A stretch of DNA of 64,000 nucleotides from Sipunculus nudus (taxonomy: Eukaryota > Annelida > Sipuncula > Golfingiida > Sipunculidae), in the NCBI GenBank assembly GCA_026874595.1, contig CM049318.1:26312956-26376955 (forward strand). The letters are read 5' to 3'. Made by a program: the position numbers and the translations under genes. This document shows positions 36,512-52,019 of this stretch, in pieces. Position 1 is the stretch's first letter, and each line of letters starts with the position of its first letter. A model generated the notes under the pieces. The model was given only the letters and a program-made list of their open reading frames with translations, was not told the DNA's origin and did no database searches.

Positions 36512-39500
36512 GTGTACAGCATCTCACGAATATTCAACTACGCACCAACTAAATTTAGACTTGCCATTCCTTTTTTAAATGTCTTTCTAATAAACATGCT
36601 TGACGATATCACATAAAAATAAACTCCTCATTTTTACATCAGAAATACTACAACATCTGCAAATGAACAAATGTGCCACAGTTTTAGTACTTGAATATAT
36701 GATCGAGATTGCGTAATTCCTGGAGAGTGAATAAAAGATTACGTAATGAGCATTTCGTAAAGATGACAATTAACCTCAGTTTCATGTTTGATCCCGTTTT
36801 AATGCCACTCAATTAATCGCTCAAATTCGAATATGATAATATCAGAAGATCCAAACCATCTATATAGCACCAAATGTAAAAAATGTTACTTCTGCTTATT
36901 TGGTCAAATCCGTATGGCGATCCAAAGAGTAGTGTACTCTTTCATTATATGCCAAAAGAACATATTGGATTGACCGAGCAAGCAGACAACATAACATTTG
37001 ATTAATCAGATATTGCATTTTTCTGTTATTCTGTCAAGACGACATAAAAATTCACATGTAATTCCATTAGGCATTTTTCAACATCTGCAGATGAAGTTAT
37101 TTGCAATATTTTAAAGTTGAAAATTTGACGAATATACCATAACCCAAGGGGGAATGAATCAAATATTGCGTAACTCTACTTTTAATTTAAATTTAACGTA
37201 AGCTATATTTTCTATTTTAAAATACTTCGAAAATGTTATAGTTAACCCGAAATAAGTAAGGGCATAGAATGAGAATCTGTTTTTTTTTTCATATACGCAA
37301 CACTATCCAAAAAGAAGACCTTACTCTGTTGTACTCTTAGCCCATTCCTCAATTTATTAAATGGTTACAGGTGAAACTGCAAAGAACGGCTCGATTCTGT
37401 GCATTTCATGTCTTACTATTATTTTCACTATCTAAGTGTTAAGTTTAAAAAATTTACTATACCATGCTCTCTCCTCATCGTTTATTTATTCACTGATCCT
37501 CCGCTCATTATCGCACAGGTATTCTACAAAGACTGAGATTTGAACAGTGTACAGCATCTCACGAATATTCAACTACGCACCAACTAAATTAAGACTTGTC
37601 ATTCCTTTTTTAAATGTCTTTCTAATAAACATGCTTGACGATATCACATAAAAATAAACTCCTCATTTTTACATCAGAAATACTACAACATCTGCAAATG
37701 AACAAATGTGCCACAGTTTTAGTAGTTGAATGTTTGATCGAGATTGCGTAATTCCTGGAGAGTGAATAATAGATTACGTAATGAGCATTTCGTAAACAGG
37801 AAAATTAACCTCAGTTTCATGTTTGATCCCGTTTTTCATGACACTCAAATAATCGCTCAAATTCGAATATGATCAAATCAGATGAACCAAACAATCTATA
37901 TTGAACCAAATGTAAAAAAAAATGTTTCTTCTGCTTATTTGGTCAAATCCGTATGGCGATCAAAAGAGTAGTGTACTCTTTCATTATGTGCCAAACGAAC
38001 ATATTAGATTGACCGAGCAAGCAGACAACATTACATTTGATTAATCAGATACATTATTTTTCTGATATTCTGTCAAGACGACATTAAAATTCACAGTTTA
38101 TTCCATCAGGCATTTTTCAACATCTGCAGATGAAGTTATTTGCAATATTTTTAAGTTCAATATTTCATGAATATACAATATCCCAAGGGGAAATAATCAA
38201 ATATTGCGTAACTCTAATTTTAATTTTAAGTTTAATGTAAGCTATATTTTCTATTTAAGATACTTCGAAAATGTTATAGTAAACTCGAAATAAGTAAGGG
38301 CATAGAATGAGAATCTGTTTTATTTTATATACGCAACACTATCCAAAAAGAAGACCTTACTCTGTCATACTCTTAGCCCATTCCTCAATTTATAAAAGGG
38401 TTCCAAGTGTAACTGCAAAGTAAGGCTCAAATCTTTGCATTTCATTTCTTACTATTATTTTCACTATCTAACTGTAAAGATTAAAAAAAATTACTATACC
38501 CTGCTCTCTCCTCATCCTTTATGTATTCACTGATCCTCCGCTCATTTATGCACAGGCATTCTACAAAGACTGAGATTTGAACAGTGTACAACATCTCATG
38601 AATATTCAACTACGCACCAACTAAATTAAGACTTGTCATTCTCTTTTTAACTGTCATTCTAATAAACATGCTTGAATATATCACATAAAAATAACCTCCT
38701 CTTTTTTACATCAGAAATACTACAACATCTGCAGATGAACAAATGTGCCACCGTTTTAGTACTTGAATATTTGATGGAGTTTACGTAATTCCAGGAATGT
38801 AAAAAAAAGAATACGTAATGAGCATTTCGTAAAGAGGAAAATTAACCTCACTTTCATGTTTGATCCCGCTTTTCATGCCACTCAAATAATCGCTCAAATT
38901 CGAATATGATAAAATCAGAGGAACCAAACAATCTATATTGAACCAAATGTAAAAAAAATGTTACTTCTGCTTATTTGGTCAAATCCGTATGGCGATCAAA
39001 ATAGTGGTGTACTCTTTCATTATGTGCCAAACGAACATATTGGATTGACCGAGCAAGCAGACAACTTTACATTTGATTAATCAGATACATTATTTTTCTG
39101 ATATTCTGTCAAGACGACATTAAAATTCACAGTTAATTCCATCAGGCATTTTTCAACATCTGCAGATGAAGTTATTTGCAATATTTTTAAGTTTAACATT
39201 TCATGAATATACCATATCCCAAGGGGAAATAATCAAATATTGCGTAACTCTAATTTTAAATTTTAAGTTTAATGTAAGATATATTTTCTATTTAAGATAC
39301 TTCGAAAATGTTATAGCAAACTCGAAATAAGTAAGGGCATAGAATGAGAATCTGATTTTTTTATATACGCAACATTATCCAAATTAAGACCTTACTCTGT
39401 TATACCCTTAGCCCATTCCTCAATTTATTAAACGGTTACAGGTGAAACTGCAAAGAACAGGTCAAATCTGTGCATTTCATTTGTCACTATTATTTTCACT

Positions 39501-39626
39501 ATTTAAGTGTTAAGTTTAAAAAATTTACTAAATTTACTATACCATGCTCTCTCCTCATCGTTTATTTATTCACTGATCTTCCGCTCATTATCGCACAGGC
39601 ATTCTACAAAGACTGAGATTTGAACA
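36512..39626. repeat. Sat-1 three-monomer segment repeated at 41700-44800
   Basis: Monomers 36512, 37547 and 38584 match those at 41700, 42726 and 43763 with offsets of 5,179-5,188 bp (five monomers). Shared rare variants include GCGATCCAAAGAG (36917 and 42101) and AAATGTTTCTTCTGC (37919 and 43099). The matching copies are nearly identical in long stretches. Confidence 0.82.
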
Positions 39627-42600
39627 GTGTACAGCATCTCACGAATATTCAACTACGCACCAACTAAATTAAGACTTGTCATTCCTATTTTAAATGTCTT
39701 TATAATAAACATGCTTGACGATATCACATCAAAATAAACTCCTCATTTTTACATCAGAAATACTACAACATCTGCAAATGAACAAATGTGCCACAGTTTT
39801 AGTACTTGAATATTTGATCGAGATTGCGTACTTCCTGGAGAGTGAATAATAGATTACGTAATGAGCATTTCGTAAACAGGAAAATTAACCTCAGTTTCAT
39901 GTTTGATCCCGTTTTTCATGACACTCAAACAATCGCTCAAATTCGAATATGATCAAATCAGAGGAACCAAACAATCTATATTGAACCAAATGTAAAAAAA
40001 AATGTTACTTCTGCTTATTTGGTCAAATCCGTATGGCGATCAAAAGAGTAGTGTACTCTTTCATTATGTGCCAAACGAACATATTGGATTGACCGAGCAA
40101 GCAGACAACATTACATTTGATTAATCAGATACATTATTTTTCTGATATTCTGTCAAGACGACATTAAAATTCACAGTTAATTCAATCAGGCATTTTTCAA
40201 CATCTGCAGATGAAGTTATTTGCAATATTTTTAAGTTCAATATTTCATGAATATACAATATCCCAAGGGGAAATAATCAAATATTGCGTAACTCTAATTT
40301 TAATTTTAAGTTTAATGTAAGCTATATTTTCTATTTAAGATACTTCGAAAATGTTATAGTAAACTCGAAATAAGTAAGGGCATAGAATGAGAATCTGTTT
40401 TTTTTTTATATACGCAACACTCTCCTAAAAGAAGACCTTACTCTGTTATACTCTTAGCCCATTCCTCAATTTATAAAAGGGTTCCAAGTGTAACTGCAAA
40501 GTAAGGCTCAAATCTTTGCATTTCATTTATTACTATTATTTTCACTATCTAACTGTAAAGTTAAAAAAAAAATTACTATACCATGCTCTCTCCTCATCCT
40601 TTATGTGTTCACTGATCCTCCGCTCATTTTTGCACAGGCATTCTACAAAGACTGAGATTTGAACAGTGTACAGCATCTCATGAATATTCAACTACGCACC
40701 AACTAAATTAAGACTTGTCATTCTCTTTTTAACTGTCATTCTAATAAACATGCTTGACGATAACACATAAAAATAACCTCCTCTTTTTTACATCAGAAAT
40801 ACTACAACATCTGCAGATGTACAAATGTGCCACAGTTTTAGTATTTGAATATTTGATCGAGATTGCGTACTTCCAGGAATGTGAATAAAAGAATACGTAA
40901 TGAGCATTTCGTAAAGATGACAATTAGCCTCAGTTTCATGTTTGATCCCGTTTTCATGCCACTCAATTAATCGCTCAAATTCGAATATGATAATATCAGA
41001 GGATCCAAACCATCTTTATAGCACCAAAGGTAAAAAAAATGTTACTTCTGCTTATTTGGTCAAATCCGTATGGCGATCAAAAGAGTAGTGTACTCTTTCA
41101 TTATATGCCAAAAGAACATATTGGATTGACCGAGCAAGCATACAACAAAACATTTGATTAATCAGATATTGCATTTTTCTGTTATTATGTTAAGACGACA
41201 TAAAAATTCATATGTAATTCCATTAGGCATTTTTCAACATCTGCAGATGAAGTTATTTGCAATATTTTAAAGTGGAAAATTTGACGAATATACCATATCC
41301 CAAGGGGGAATGAATCAAATATTGCGTAACTCTACTTTTAATTTAAATTTAACGTAAGCTATATTTTATATTTTAAAATACTTCGAAATTGTTAGTTAAC
41401 CCGAAATAAGTAAGGACATAGAATGAGAATCCGGGTTTTTTTTATATACGCAACACAATCCAAAAAGAAGGCCTTACTCTGTTATACTCTTAGCCCATTC
41501 CTCAATTTATTAAACGGTTACAGGTGAAACTGCAAAGAACGGCTCAAATCTGTGCATTTCATTTCTTACTTTTATTTTCACTATCTAAGTGTTAAGTTTA
41601 AAAAATTTACTATACCATGCTCTCTCCTCATCGTTTGTTTATTCACTGATCCTCCGCTCATTATCGCACAGGTATTCTACAAAGACTGAGATTTGAACAG
41701 TGCACAGCATCTCACGAATATTCAACTACGCACCAACTAAATTAAGACTTGTCATTCCTATTTTAAATGTCTTTCTAATAAACATGCTTGACGATATCAC
41801 ATAAAAATAAACTCCTCATTCTCAGAAATACTACAACATCTGCAAATGAACAAATGTGCCACAGTTTTAGTCGTTGAATGTTTGATCAAGATTGCGTACT
41901 TCCAGGCATGTGAATAAAAGAATACGTAATGAGCATTTCGTAAAGATGACAATTAACCTCAGTTTCATGTTTGATCCCGTTTTAATGCCACTCAATTAAT
42001 CGCTCAAATTCGAATATGATAATATCAGAAGATCCAAACCATCTATATAGCACCAAATGTAAAAAATGTTACTTCTGCTTATTTGGTCAAATCCGTATGG
42101 CGATCCAAAGAGTAGTGTACTCTTTCATTATATGCCAAAAGAACATATTGGATTGACCGAGCAAGCAGACAACATAACATTTGATTAATCAGATATTGCA
42201 TTTTTCTGTTATTCTGTCAAGACGACATAAAAATTCACATGTAATTCCATTAGGCATTTTTCAACATCTGCAGATGAAGTTATTTGCAATATTTTAAAGT
42301 TGAACATTTGACGAATATACCATAACCCAAGGGGGAATGAATCAAATATTGCGTAACTCTACTTTTAATTTAAATTTAACGTAAGCTATATTTTCTATTT
42401 TAAAATACTTCGAAAATGTTATAGTTAACCCGAAATAAGTAAGGGCATAGAATGAGAATCTGTTTTTTTTTTCATATACGCAACACTATCCAAAAAGAAG
42501 ACCTTACTCTGTTGTACTCTTAGCCCATTCCTCAATTTATTAAATGGTTACAGGTGAAACTGCAAAGAACGGCTCGATTCTGTGCATTTCATTTCTTACT

Positions 42601-45600
42601 ATTATTTTCACTAAGTGTTAAGTTTAAAAAATTTACTATACCATGCTCTCTCCTCATCGTTTATTTATTCACTGATCCTCCGCTCATTATCGCACAGGTA
42701 TTCTACAAAGACTGAGATTTGAACAGTGTACAGCATCTCACGAATATTCAACTACGCACCAACTAAATTAAGACTTGTCATTCCTTTTTTAAATGTCTTT
42801 CTAATAAACATGCTTGACGATATCACATAAAAATAAACTCCTCATTTTTACATCAGAAATATTACAACATCTGCAAATGAACAAATGTGCCACAGTTTTA
42901 GTAGTTGAATGTTTGATCGAGATTGCGTAATTCCTGGAGAGTGAATAAAAGATTACGTAATGAGCATTTCGTAAACAGGAAAATTAACCTCAGTTTCATG
43001 TTTGATCCCGTTTTTCATGACACTCAAATAATCGCTCAAATTCGAATATGATCAAATCAGATGAACCAAACAATCTATATTGAACCAAATGTAAAAAAAA
43101 ATGTTTCTTCTGCTTATTTGGTCAAATCCGTATGGCGATCAAAAGAGTAGTGTACTCTTTCATTATGTGCCAAACGAACATATTAGATTGACCGAGCAAG
43201 CAGACAACATTACATTTGATTAATCAGATACATTATTTTTCTGATATTCTGTCAAGACGACATTAAAATTCACAGTTTATTCCATCAGGCATTTTTCAAC
43301 ATCTGCAGATGAAGTTATTTGCAATATTTTTAAGTTCAATATTTCATGAATATACAATATCCCAAGGGGAAATAATCAAATATTGCGTAACTCTAATTTT
43401 AATTTTAAGTTTAATGTAAGCTATATTTTCTATTTAAGATACTTCGAAAATGTTATAGTAAACTCGAAATAAGTAAGGGCATAGAATGAGAATCTGTTTT
43501 ATTTTATATACGCAACACTATCCAAAAAGAAGACCTTACTCTGTCATACTCTTAGCCCATTCCTCAATTTATAAAAGGGTTCCAAGTGTAACTGCAAAGT
43601 AAGGCTCAAATCTTTGCATTTCAATTCTTACTATTATTTTCACTATCTAACTGTAAAGATTAAAAAAAATTACTATACCCTGCTCTCTCCTCATCCTTTA
43701 TGTATTCACTGATCCTCCGCTCATTTATGCACAGGCATTCTACAAAGACTGAGATTTGAACAGTGTACAACATCTCATGAATATTCAACTACGCACCAAA
43801 TAAATTAAGACTTGTCATTCTCTTTTTAACTGTCATTCTAATAAACATGCTTGAATATATCACATAAAAATAACCTCCTCTTTTTTACATCAGAAATACT
43901 ACAACATCTGCAGATGAACAAATGTGCCACCGTTTTAGTACTTGAATATTTGATGGAGTTTACGTACTTCCAGGAATGTAAAAAAAAGAATACGTAATGA
44001 GCATTTCGTAAAGAGGAAAATTAACCTCAGTTTCATGTTTGATCCCGTTTTTCATGACACTCAAACAATCGCTCAAATTCGAATATGATCAAATCAGAGG
44101 AACCAAACAATCTATATTGAACCAAATGTAAAAAAAAAAAGTTACTTCTGCTTATTTGGTCAAATCCGTATGGCGATCAAAAGAGTAGTGTACTCTTTCA
44201 TTATGTGCCAAACGAACATATTGGATTGACCGAGCAAGCAGACAACATTACATTTGATTAATCAGATACATTATTTTTCTGATATTCTGTCAAGACGACA
44301 TTAAAATTCACAGTTAATTCAATCAGGCATTTTTCAACATCTGCAGATGAAGTTATTTGCAATATTTTTAAGTTCAATATTTCATGAATATACAATATCC
44401 CAAGGGGAAATAATCAAATATTGCGTAACTCTAATTTTAATTTTAAGTTTAATGTAAGCTATATTTTCTATTTAAGATACTTCGAAAATGTTATAGTAAA
44501 CTCGAAATAAGTAAGGGCATAGAATGAGAATCTGTTTTTTTTTATATACGCAACACTCTCCTAAAAGAAGACCTTACTCTGTTATACTCTTAGCCCATTC
44601 CTCAATTTATAAAAGGGTTCCAAGTGTAACTGCAAAGTAAGGCTCAAATCTTTGCATTTCATTTATTACTATTATTTTCACTATCTAACTGTAAAGTTAA
44701 AAAAAAATTACTATACCATGCTCTCTCCTCATCCTTTATGTGTTCACTGATCCTCCGCTCATTTTTGCACAGGCATTCTACAAAGACTGAGATTTGAACA
44801 GTGTACAGCATCTCATGAATATTCAACTACGCACCAACTAAATTAAGACTTGTCATTCTCTTTTTAACTGTCATTCTAATAAACATGCTTGACGATAACA
44901 CATAAAAATAACCTCCTCTTTTTTACATCAGAAATACTACAACATCTGCAGATGTACAAATGTGCCACAGTTTTAGTACTTGAATATTTGATCGAGATTG
45001 CGTACTTCCAGGAATGTGAATAAAAGAATACGTAATGAGCATTTCGTAAAGATGACAATTAACCTCAGTTTCATGTTTGATCCCGTTTTAATGCCACTCA
45101 ATTAATCGCTCAAATTCGAATATGATAATATCAGAAGATCCAAACCATCTATATAGCACCAAATGTAAAAAATGTTACTTCTGCTTATTTGGTCAAATCC
45201 GTATGGCGATCCAAAGAGTAGTGTACTCTTTCATTATATGCCAAAAGAACATATTGGATTGACCGAGCAAGCAGACAACATAACATTTTATTAATCAGAT
45301 ATTGCATTTTTCTGTTATTCTGTCAAGACGACATAAAAATTCACATGTAATTCCATTAGGCATTTTTCAACATCTGCAGATGAAGTTATTTGCAATATTT
45401 TAAAGTTGAAAATTTGACGAATATACCATAACCCAAGGGGGAATGAACCAAATATTGCGTAACTCTACTTTTAATTTAAATTTAACGTAAGCTATATTTT
45501 CTATTTTAAAATACTTCGAAAATGTTATAGTTAACCCGAAATAAGTAAGGGCATAGAATGAGAATCTGTTTTTTTTTTCATATACGCAACAATATCCAAA

Positions 45601-48600
45601 AAGAAGACCTTACTCTGTTGTACTCTTAGCCCATTCCTCAATTTATTCAATGGTTACAGGTGAAACTGCAAAGAACGGCTCGTTTCTGTGCATTTCATTT
45701 CTTACTATTATTTTCACTATCTAAGTGTTAAGTTTAAAAATTTACTATACCATGCTCTCTCCTCATCGTTTATTTATTCACTGATCCTCCGCTCATTATC
45801 GCACAGGTATTCTACAAAGACTGAGATTTGAACAGTGTACAGCATCTCACGAATATTCAACTACGCACCAACTAAATTAAGACTTGTCATTCCTTTTTTA
45901 AATGTCTTTCTAATAAACATGCTTGACGATATCACATAAAAATAAACTCCTCATTTTTACATCAAAAATACTACAACATCTGCAAATGAACAAATGTGCC
46001 ACAGTTTTAGTAGTTGAATGTTTGATCGAGATTGCGTAATTCCTGGAGAGTGAATAATAGATTACGTAATGAGCATTTCGTAAACAGGAAAATTAACCTC
46101 AGTTTCATGTTTGATCCCGTTTTTCATGACACTCAAATAATCGCTCAAATTCGAATATGATCAAATCAGATGAACCAAACAATCTATATTGAACCAAATG
46201 TAAAAAAAAAATGTTACTTCTGCTTATTTGGTCAAATCCGTATGGCGATCAAAAGAGTAGTGTACTCTTTCATTATGTGCCAAACGAACATATTAGATTG
46301 ACCGAGCAAGCAGACAACATTACATTTGATTAATCAGATACATTATTTTTCTGATATTCTGTCAAGACGACATTAAAATTCACAGTTTATTCCATCAGGC
46401 ATTTTTCAACATCTGCAGATGAAGTTATTTGCAATATTTTTAAGTTCAATATTTCATGAATATACAATATCCCAAGGGGAAATAATCAAATATTGCGTAA
46501 CTCTAATTTTAATTTTAAGTTTAATGTAAGCTATATTTTATATTTAAGATACTTCGAAAATGTTATAGTAAACTCGAAATAAGTAAGGGCATAGAATGAG
46601 AATCTGTTTTATTTTATATACGCAACACTATCCAAAAAGAAGACCTTACTCTGTCATACTCTTAGCCCATTCCTCAATTTATAAAAGGGTTCCAAGTGTA
46701 ACTGCAAAGTAAGGCTCAAATCTTTGCATTTCATTTCTTACAATTATTTTCACTATCTAACTGTAAAGATTAAAAAAAATTACTATACCCTGCTCTCTCC
46801 TCATCCTTTATGTATTCACTGATCCTCCGCTCATTTATGCACAGGCATTCTACAAAGACTGAGATTTGAACAGTGTACAACATCTCATGAATATTCGACT
46901 ACGCACCAACTAAATTAAGACTTGTCATTCTCTTTTTAACTGTCATTCTTATAAACATGCTTGACGATAACACCTTAAAATAAACTCCTCTTTTTTACAT
47001 CAGAAATACTACAACATCTGCAGATGAACAAATGTGCCACAGTTTTAGGCCTTGAATATTTGATCGAGATTGCGTACTTCCAGGAATGTGAATAAAAGAA
47101 TACGTAATGAGCATTTCGTAAAGATGACAATTAACCTCAGTTTCATCTTTGATCCCGTTTTCATGCCACTCAATTAATCGCTCAAATTCGAATATGATAA
47201 TATCAGAGGATCCAAACCATCTTTATAGCACCAAAGGTAAAAAAAAATGTTACTTCTGCTTATTTGGTCAAATCCGTATGGCGATCAAAAGAGTAGTGTA
47301 CTCTTTCATTAAATGCCAAAAGAACATATTGGATTGACCGAGCAAGCAGACAACATAACATCTGATTAATCAGATATTGCATTTTTCTGTTATTATGTTA
47401 AGACGACATAAAAATTCACATGTAATTCCATTAGGCATTTTTCAACATCTGCAGATGAAGTTATTTGCAATATTTTAAAGTTGAAAATTTGACGAATATA
47501 CCATATCCCAAGGGGGAATGAATCAAATATTGCGTAACTCTACTTTTAATTTAAATTTAATGTAAGCTATATTTTATATTTTAAAATACTTCGAAATTGT
47601 TAGTTAACCCGAAATAAGTAAGGACATAGAATGAGAATCCGGTTTTTTTTATATACGCAACACTATCCAAAAAGAAGGCCTTACTCTGTTATACACTTAG
47701 CCCATTCCTCAATTTATTAAACGGTTACAGGTGAAACTGCAAAGAACGGCTCAAATCTGTGCATTTCATTTCTTACTATTATTTTCACTATCTAAGTGTT
47801 AAGTTTAAAAAATTTACTATACCATGCTCTCTCCTCATCGTTTATTTATTCACTGATCCTCCGCTCATTATCGCACAGGTATTCTACAAAGACTGAGATT
47901 TGAACAGTGTACAGCATCTCACGAATATTCAACTCCGCACCAACTAAATTAAGACTTGTCATTCCTTTTTTAAATGTCTTTCTAATAAACATGCTTGACG
48001 ATATCACATAAAAATAAACTCCTCATTTTTACATCAGAAATACTACAACATCTGCAAATGAACAAATGTGCCACAGTTTTAGTAGTTGAATGTTTGATCG
48101 AGATTGCGTAATTCCTGGAGAGTGAATAATAGATTACGTAATGAGCATTTCGTAAACAGGAAAATTAACCTCAGTTTCATGTTTGATCCCGTTTTTCATG
48201 ACACTCAAATAATCGCTCAAATTCGAATATGATCAAATCAGAGGAACCAAACAATCTTTATTGAACCAAATGTAAAAAAAATGTTACTCCTGCTTATTTG
48301 GTCAAATCCGTATGGCGATCAAAAGAGTAGTGTACTCTTTCATTATGTGCCAAACGAACATATTAGATTGACCGAGCAAGCAGAGAACATTACATTTGAT
48401 TAATCAGATACATTATTTTTCTGATATTCTGTCAAGACGACATTAAAATTGACAGTTTATTCCATCAGGCATTTTTCAACATCTGCAGATGAAGTTATTT
48501 GCAATATTTTTAGGTTCAATATTTCATGAATATACATAATCCCAAGGGGAAATAATCAAATATTGCGTAACTCTAATTTTAATTTTAAGTTTAATGTTAG

Positions 48601-48945
48601 CTATATTTTCTATTTAAGATACTTCGAAAATGTTATAGTTAACTCGAAATAAGTAAGGGCATAGAATGAGAATCTGTTTTATTTTATATACGCAACACTA
48701 TCCAAAAAGAAGACCTTACTCTGTTATACTCTTAGCCCATTCCTCAATTTATAAAAGGGTTCCAAGTGTAACTGCAAAGTAAGGCTCAAATCTTTGCATT
48801 TCATTTCTTACTATTATTTTCACTATCTAACTGTAAAGTTAAAAAAAAAAATTACTATACCATGCTCTCTCCTCATCCTTTAGTGTATTCACTGATCCTC
48901 CGCTTATTTTTGCACAGGCATTCTACAAAGACTGAGATTTGAACA

Positions 48946-49949
48946 GTGTACAGCATCTCATGAATATTCAACTACGCACCAACTAAATTAAGACTTGTCA
49001 TTCTCTTTTTAACTGTCATTCTAATAAACATGCTTGACGATAACACATAAAAATAACCTCCTCTTTTTTACATCAGAAATACTACATCTGCAGATGAACA
49101 AATGTGCCAGAGTTTTAGTAGTTGAATGTTTGATCGAGATTGCGTACTTCCAGGAATGTGAATAAAAGAATACGTAATGAGCATTTCGTAAAGATGACAA
49201 TTAACCTCAGTTTCATCTTTGATCCCGTTTTAATGCCACTCAATTAATCGCTCAAATTCGAATATGATAATATCAGAAGATCCAAACCATCTATATAGCA
49301 CCAAATGTAAAAAATGTTACTTCTGCTTATTTGGTCAAATCCGTATGGCGATCAAAAGAGTAGTGTACTCTTTCATTATATGCCAAAAGAACATATTGGA
49401 TTGACCGAGCAAGCAGACAACATAACATTTGATTAATCAGATATTGCATTGTTCTGTTATTCTGCCCATTAGGCATTTTTCAACATCTGCAGATGAAGTT
49501 ATTTGCAATATTTTAAAGTTGAAAATTTGACGAATATACCATATCCCAAGGGGGAATGAATCAAATGTTGCGTAACTCTACTTTTAATTTAAATTTAACG
49601 TAAGCTATATTTTCTATTTTAAAATACTTCGAAAATGTCATAGTTAACCCGAAATAAGTAAGGGCATAGAATGAGAATCTGTTTTTTTTTTTCATACACG
49701 CAACACTATCCAAAAAGAAGACCTTACTCTGTTGTACTCTTAGCCCATTCCTCAATTTATTAAACGGTTACAGGTGAAACTGCAAAGAACGGCTCAAATC
49801 TGTGCATTTCATTTCTTACTATTATTTTCACTATCTAAGTGTTAAGTTTAAAAAAATTACTATACCATGCTCTCTCCTCATCGTTTATTTATTCCCTGAT
49901 CCTCCGCTCGTTATCGCACAGGTATTCTACAAAGACTGAGATTTGAACA
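48946..49949. repeat. Sat-1 monomer with a 30-bp B-half deletion, copy 2
   Basis: Carries the same 30-bp deletion, the same 3-bp shortening before the A-half palindrome and the same TTTAGTGTATTCAC variant upstream as 35509-36511, 13,437 bp away. Confidence 0.92.
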
Positions 49950-52019
49950 GTGTACAGCATCTCACGAATATTCAACTACGCACCAACTAAATTAAGACTT
50001 GTCATTCCTATTTTAAATGTCTTTCTAATAAACATGCTTGACGATATCACATAAAAATAAACTCCTCATTTTTACATCAGAAATACTACAACATCTGCAA
50101 ATGAACAAATGTGCCACAGTTTTAGTAGTTGAATGTTTGATCGAGATTGCGTAATTCCTGGAGAGTGAATAATAGATTACGTAATGAGCATTTCGTAAAC
50201 AGGAAAATTAACCTCAGTTTCATGTTTGATCCCGTTTTTCATGACACTCAAACAATCGCTCAAGTTCGAATATGATCAAATCAGAGGAACCAAACAATCT
50301 ATATTGAACCAAATGTAAAAAAAAATGTTACTTCTGCTTATTTGGTCAAATCCGTATGGCGATCAAAAGAGTAGTGTACTCTTTCATTATATGCCAAACG
50401 AACATATTGGATTGACCGAGCAAGCAGACAACATTACATTTGATTAATCAGATACATTATTTTTCTGATATTCTGTCAAGACGACATTAAAATTCACAGT
50501 TAATTCCATCAGGCATTTTTCAACATCTGCAGATGAAGTTATTTGCAATATTTTTAAGTTCAATATTTCATGAATATACAATATCCCAAGGGGAAATAAT
50601 CAAATATTGCGTAACTCTAATTTTAATTTTAAGTTTAATGTAAGCTATTTTTTCTATTTAAGATACTTCGAAAATGTTATAGTAAACTCGAAATAAGTAA
50701 GGGCATAGAATGAGAATCTGTTTTTTTTTATATACGCACCACTATCCAAAAAGAAGACCTTACTCTGTTATACTCTTAGCCCATTCCTCAATTTATAAAA
50801 GGGTTCCAAGTGTAACTGCAAAGTAAGGCTCAAATCTTTGCATTTCATTTCTTACTATTATTTTCAATATCTAACTGTAAAGTTTAAAAAAAATTACTAT
50901 ACCATGCTCTCTCCTCATCCTTTATGTATTCACTGATCCTCCGCTCATTTTTGCACAGGCATTCTACAAAGACTGAGATTTGAACAGTGTACAGCATCTC
51001 ATGAATATTCAACTACGCACCAACTAAATTAAGACTTGTCATTCTCTTTTTAACTGTCATTCTAATAAACATGCTTGACGATAACACATAAAAATAACCT
51101 CCTCTTCTTAACATCAGAAATACTACATCTGCAGATGAACAAATGTGCCACAGTTTTAGTATAGTTAAATGTTTGATCGAGATTGCGTACTTCCAGGAAT
51201 GTGAATAAAAGAATACGTAATGAGCATTTCGTAAAGATGACAATTAACCTCAGTTTCATCTTTGATCCCGTTTTAATGCCACTCAATTAATCGCTCAAAT
51301 TCGAATATGATAATATCAGAAGATCCAAACCATCTATATAGCACCAAATGTAAAAAATGTTACTTCTGCTTATTTGGTCAAATCCGTATGGCGATCAAAA
51401 GAGTAGTGTACTCTTTCATTATATGCCAAAAGAACATATTGGATTGACCGAGCAAGCAGACAACATAACATTTGATTAATCAGATATTGCATTTTTCTGT
51501 TATTCTGTCAAGACGACATAAAAATTCACATGTAATTCCATTAGGCATTTTTCAACATCTGCAGATGAAGTTATTTGCAATATTTTAAAGTTGAAAATTT
51601 GACGAATATACCATATCCCAAGGGGGAATGAATCAAATATTTCGTAACTCTACTTTTAATTTAAATTTAACGTAAGCTATATTTTCTATTTTAAAATACT
51701 TCGAAAATGTTATAGTTAACACGAAATAAGTAAGGGCATAGAATGAGAATCTGGTTTTTTTTCATATACGCAACACTTTCCAAAAAGAAGACCTTACTCT
51801 GTTGTACTCTTAGCCCATTCCTCAATTAATTAAACGGTTACAGGTGAAACTGCAAAGAACGGCTCGATTCTGTGCATTTCATTTCTTACTATTATTTTCA
51901 CTATCTAAGTGTTAAGTTTAAAAAATTTACTATACCATGCTCTCTCCTCATCGTTTATTTATTCACTGATCCTCCGCTCATTATCGCACAGGTATTCTAC
52001 AAAGACTGAGATTTGAACA

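Noticed and set aside
49561-49755. Recurrent 60-79-codon minus-strand frames in Sat-1 (also at 51013, 55190, 57846, 60952, 62440 and 63025)
   Set aside because: They recur because the monomer recurs, lie in different parts of it, change length with single-base indels and show no domain.
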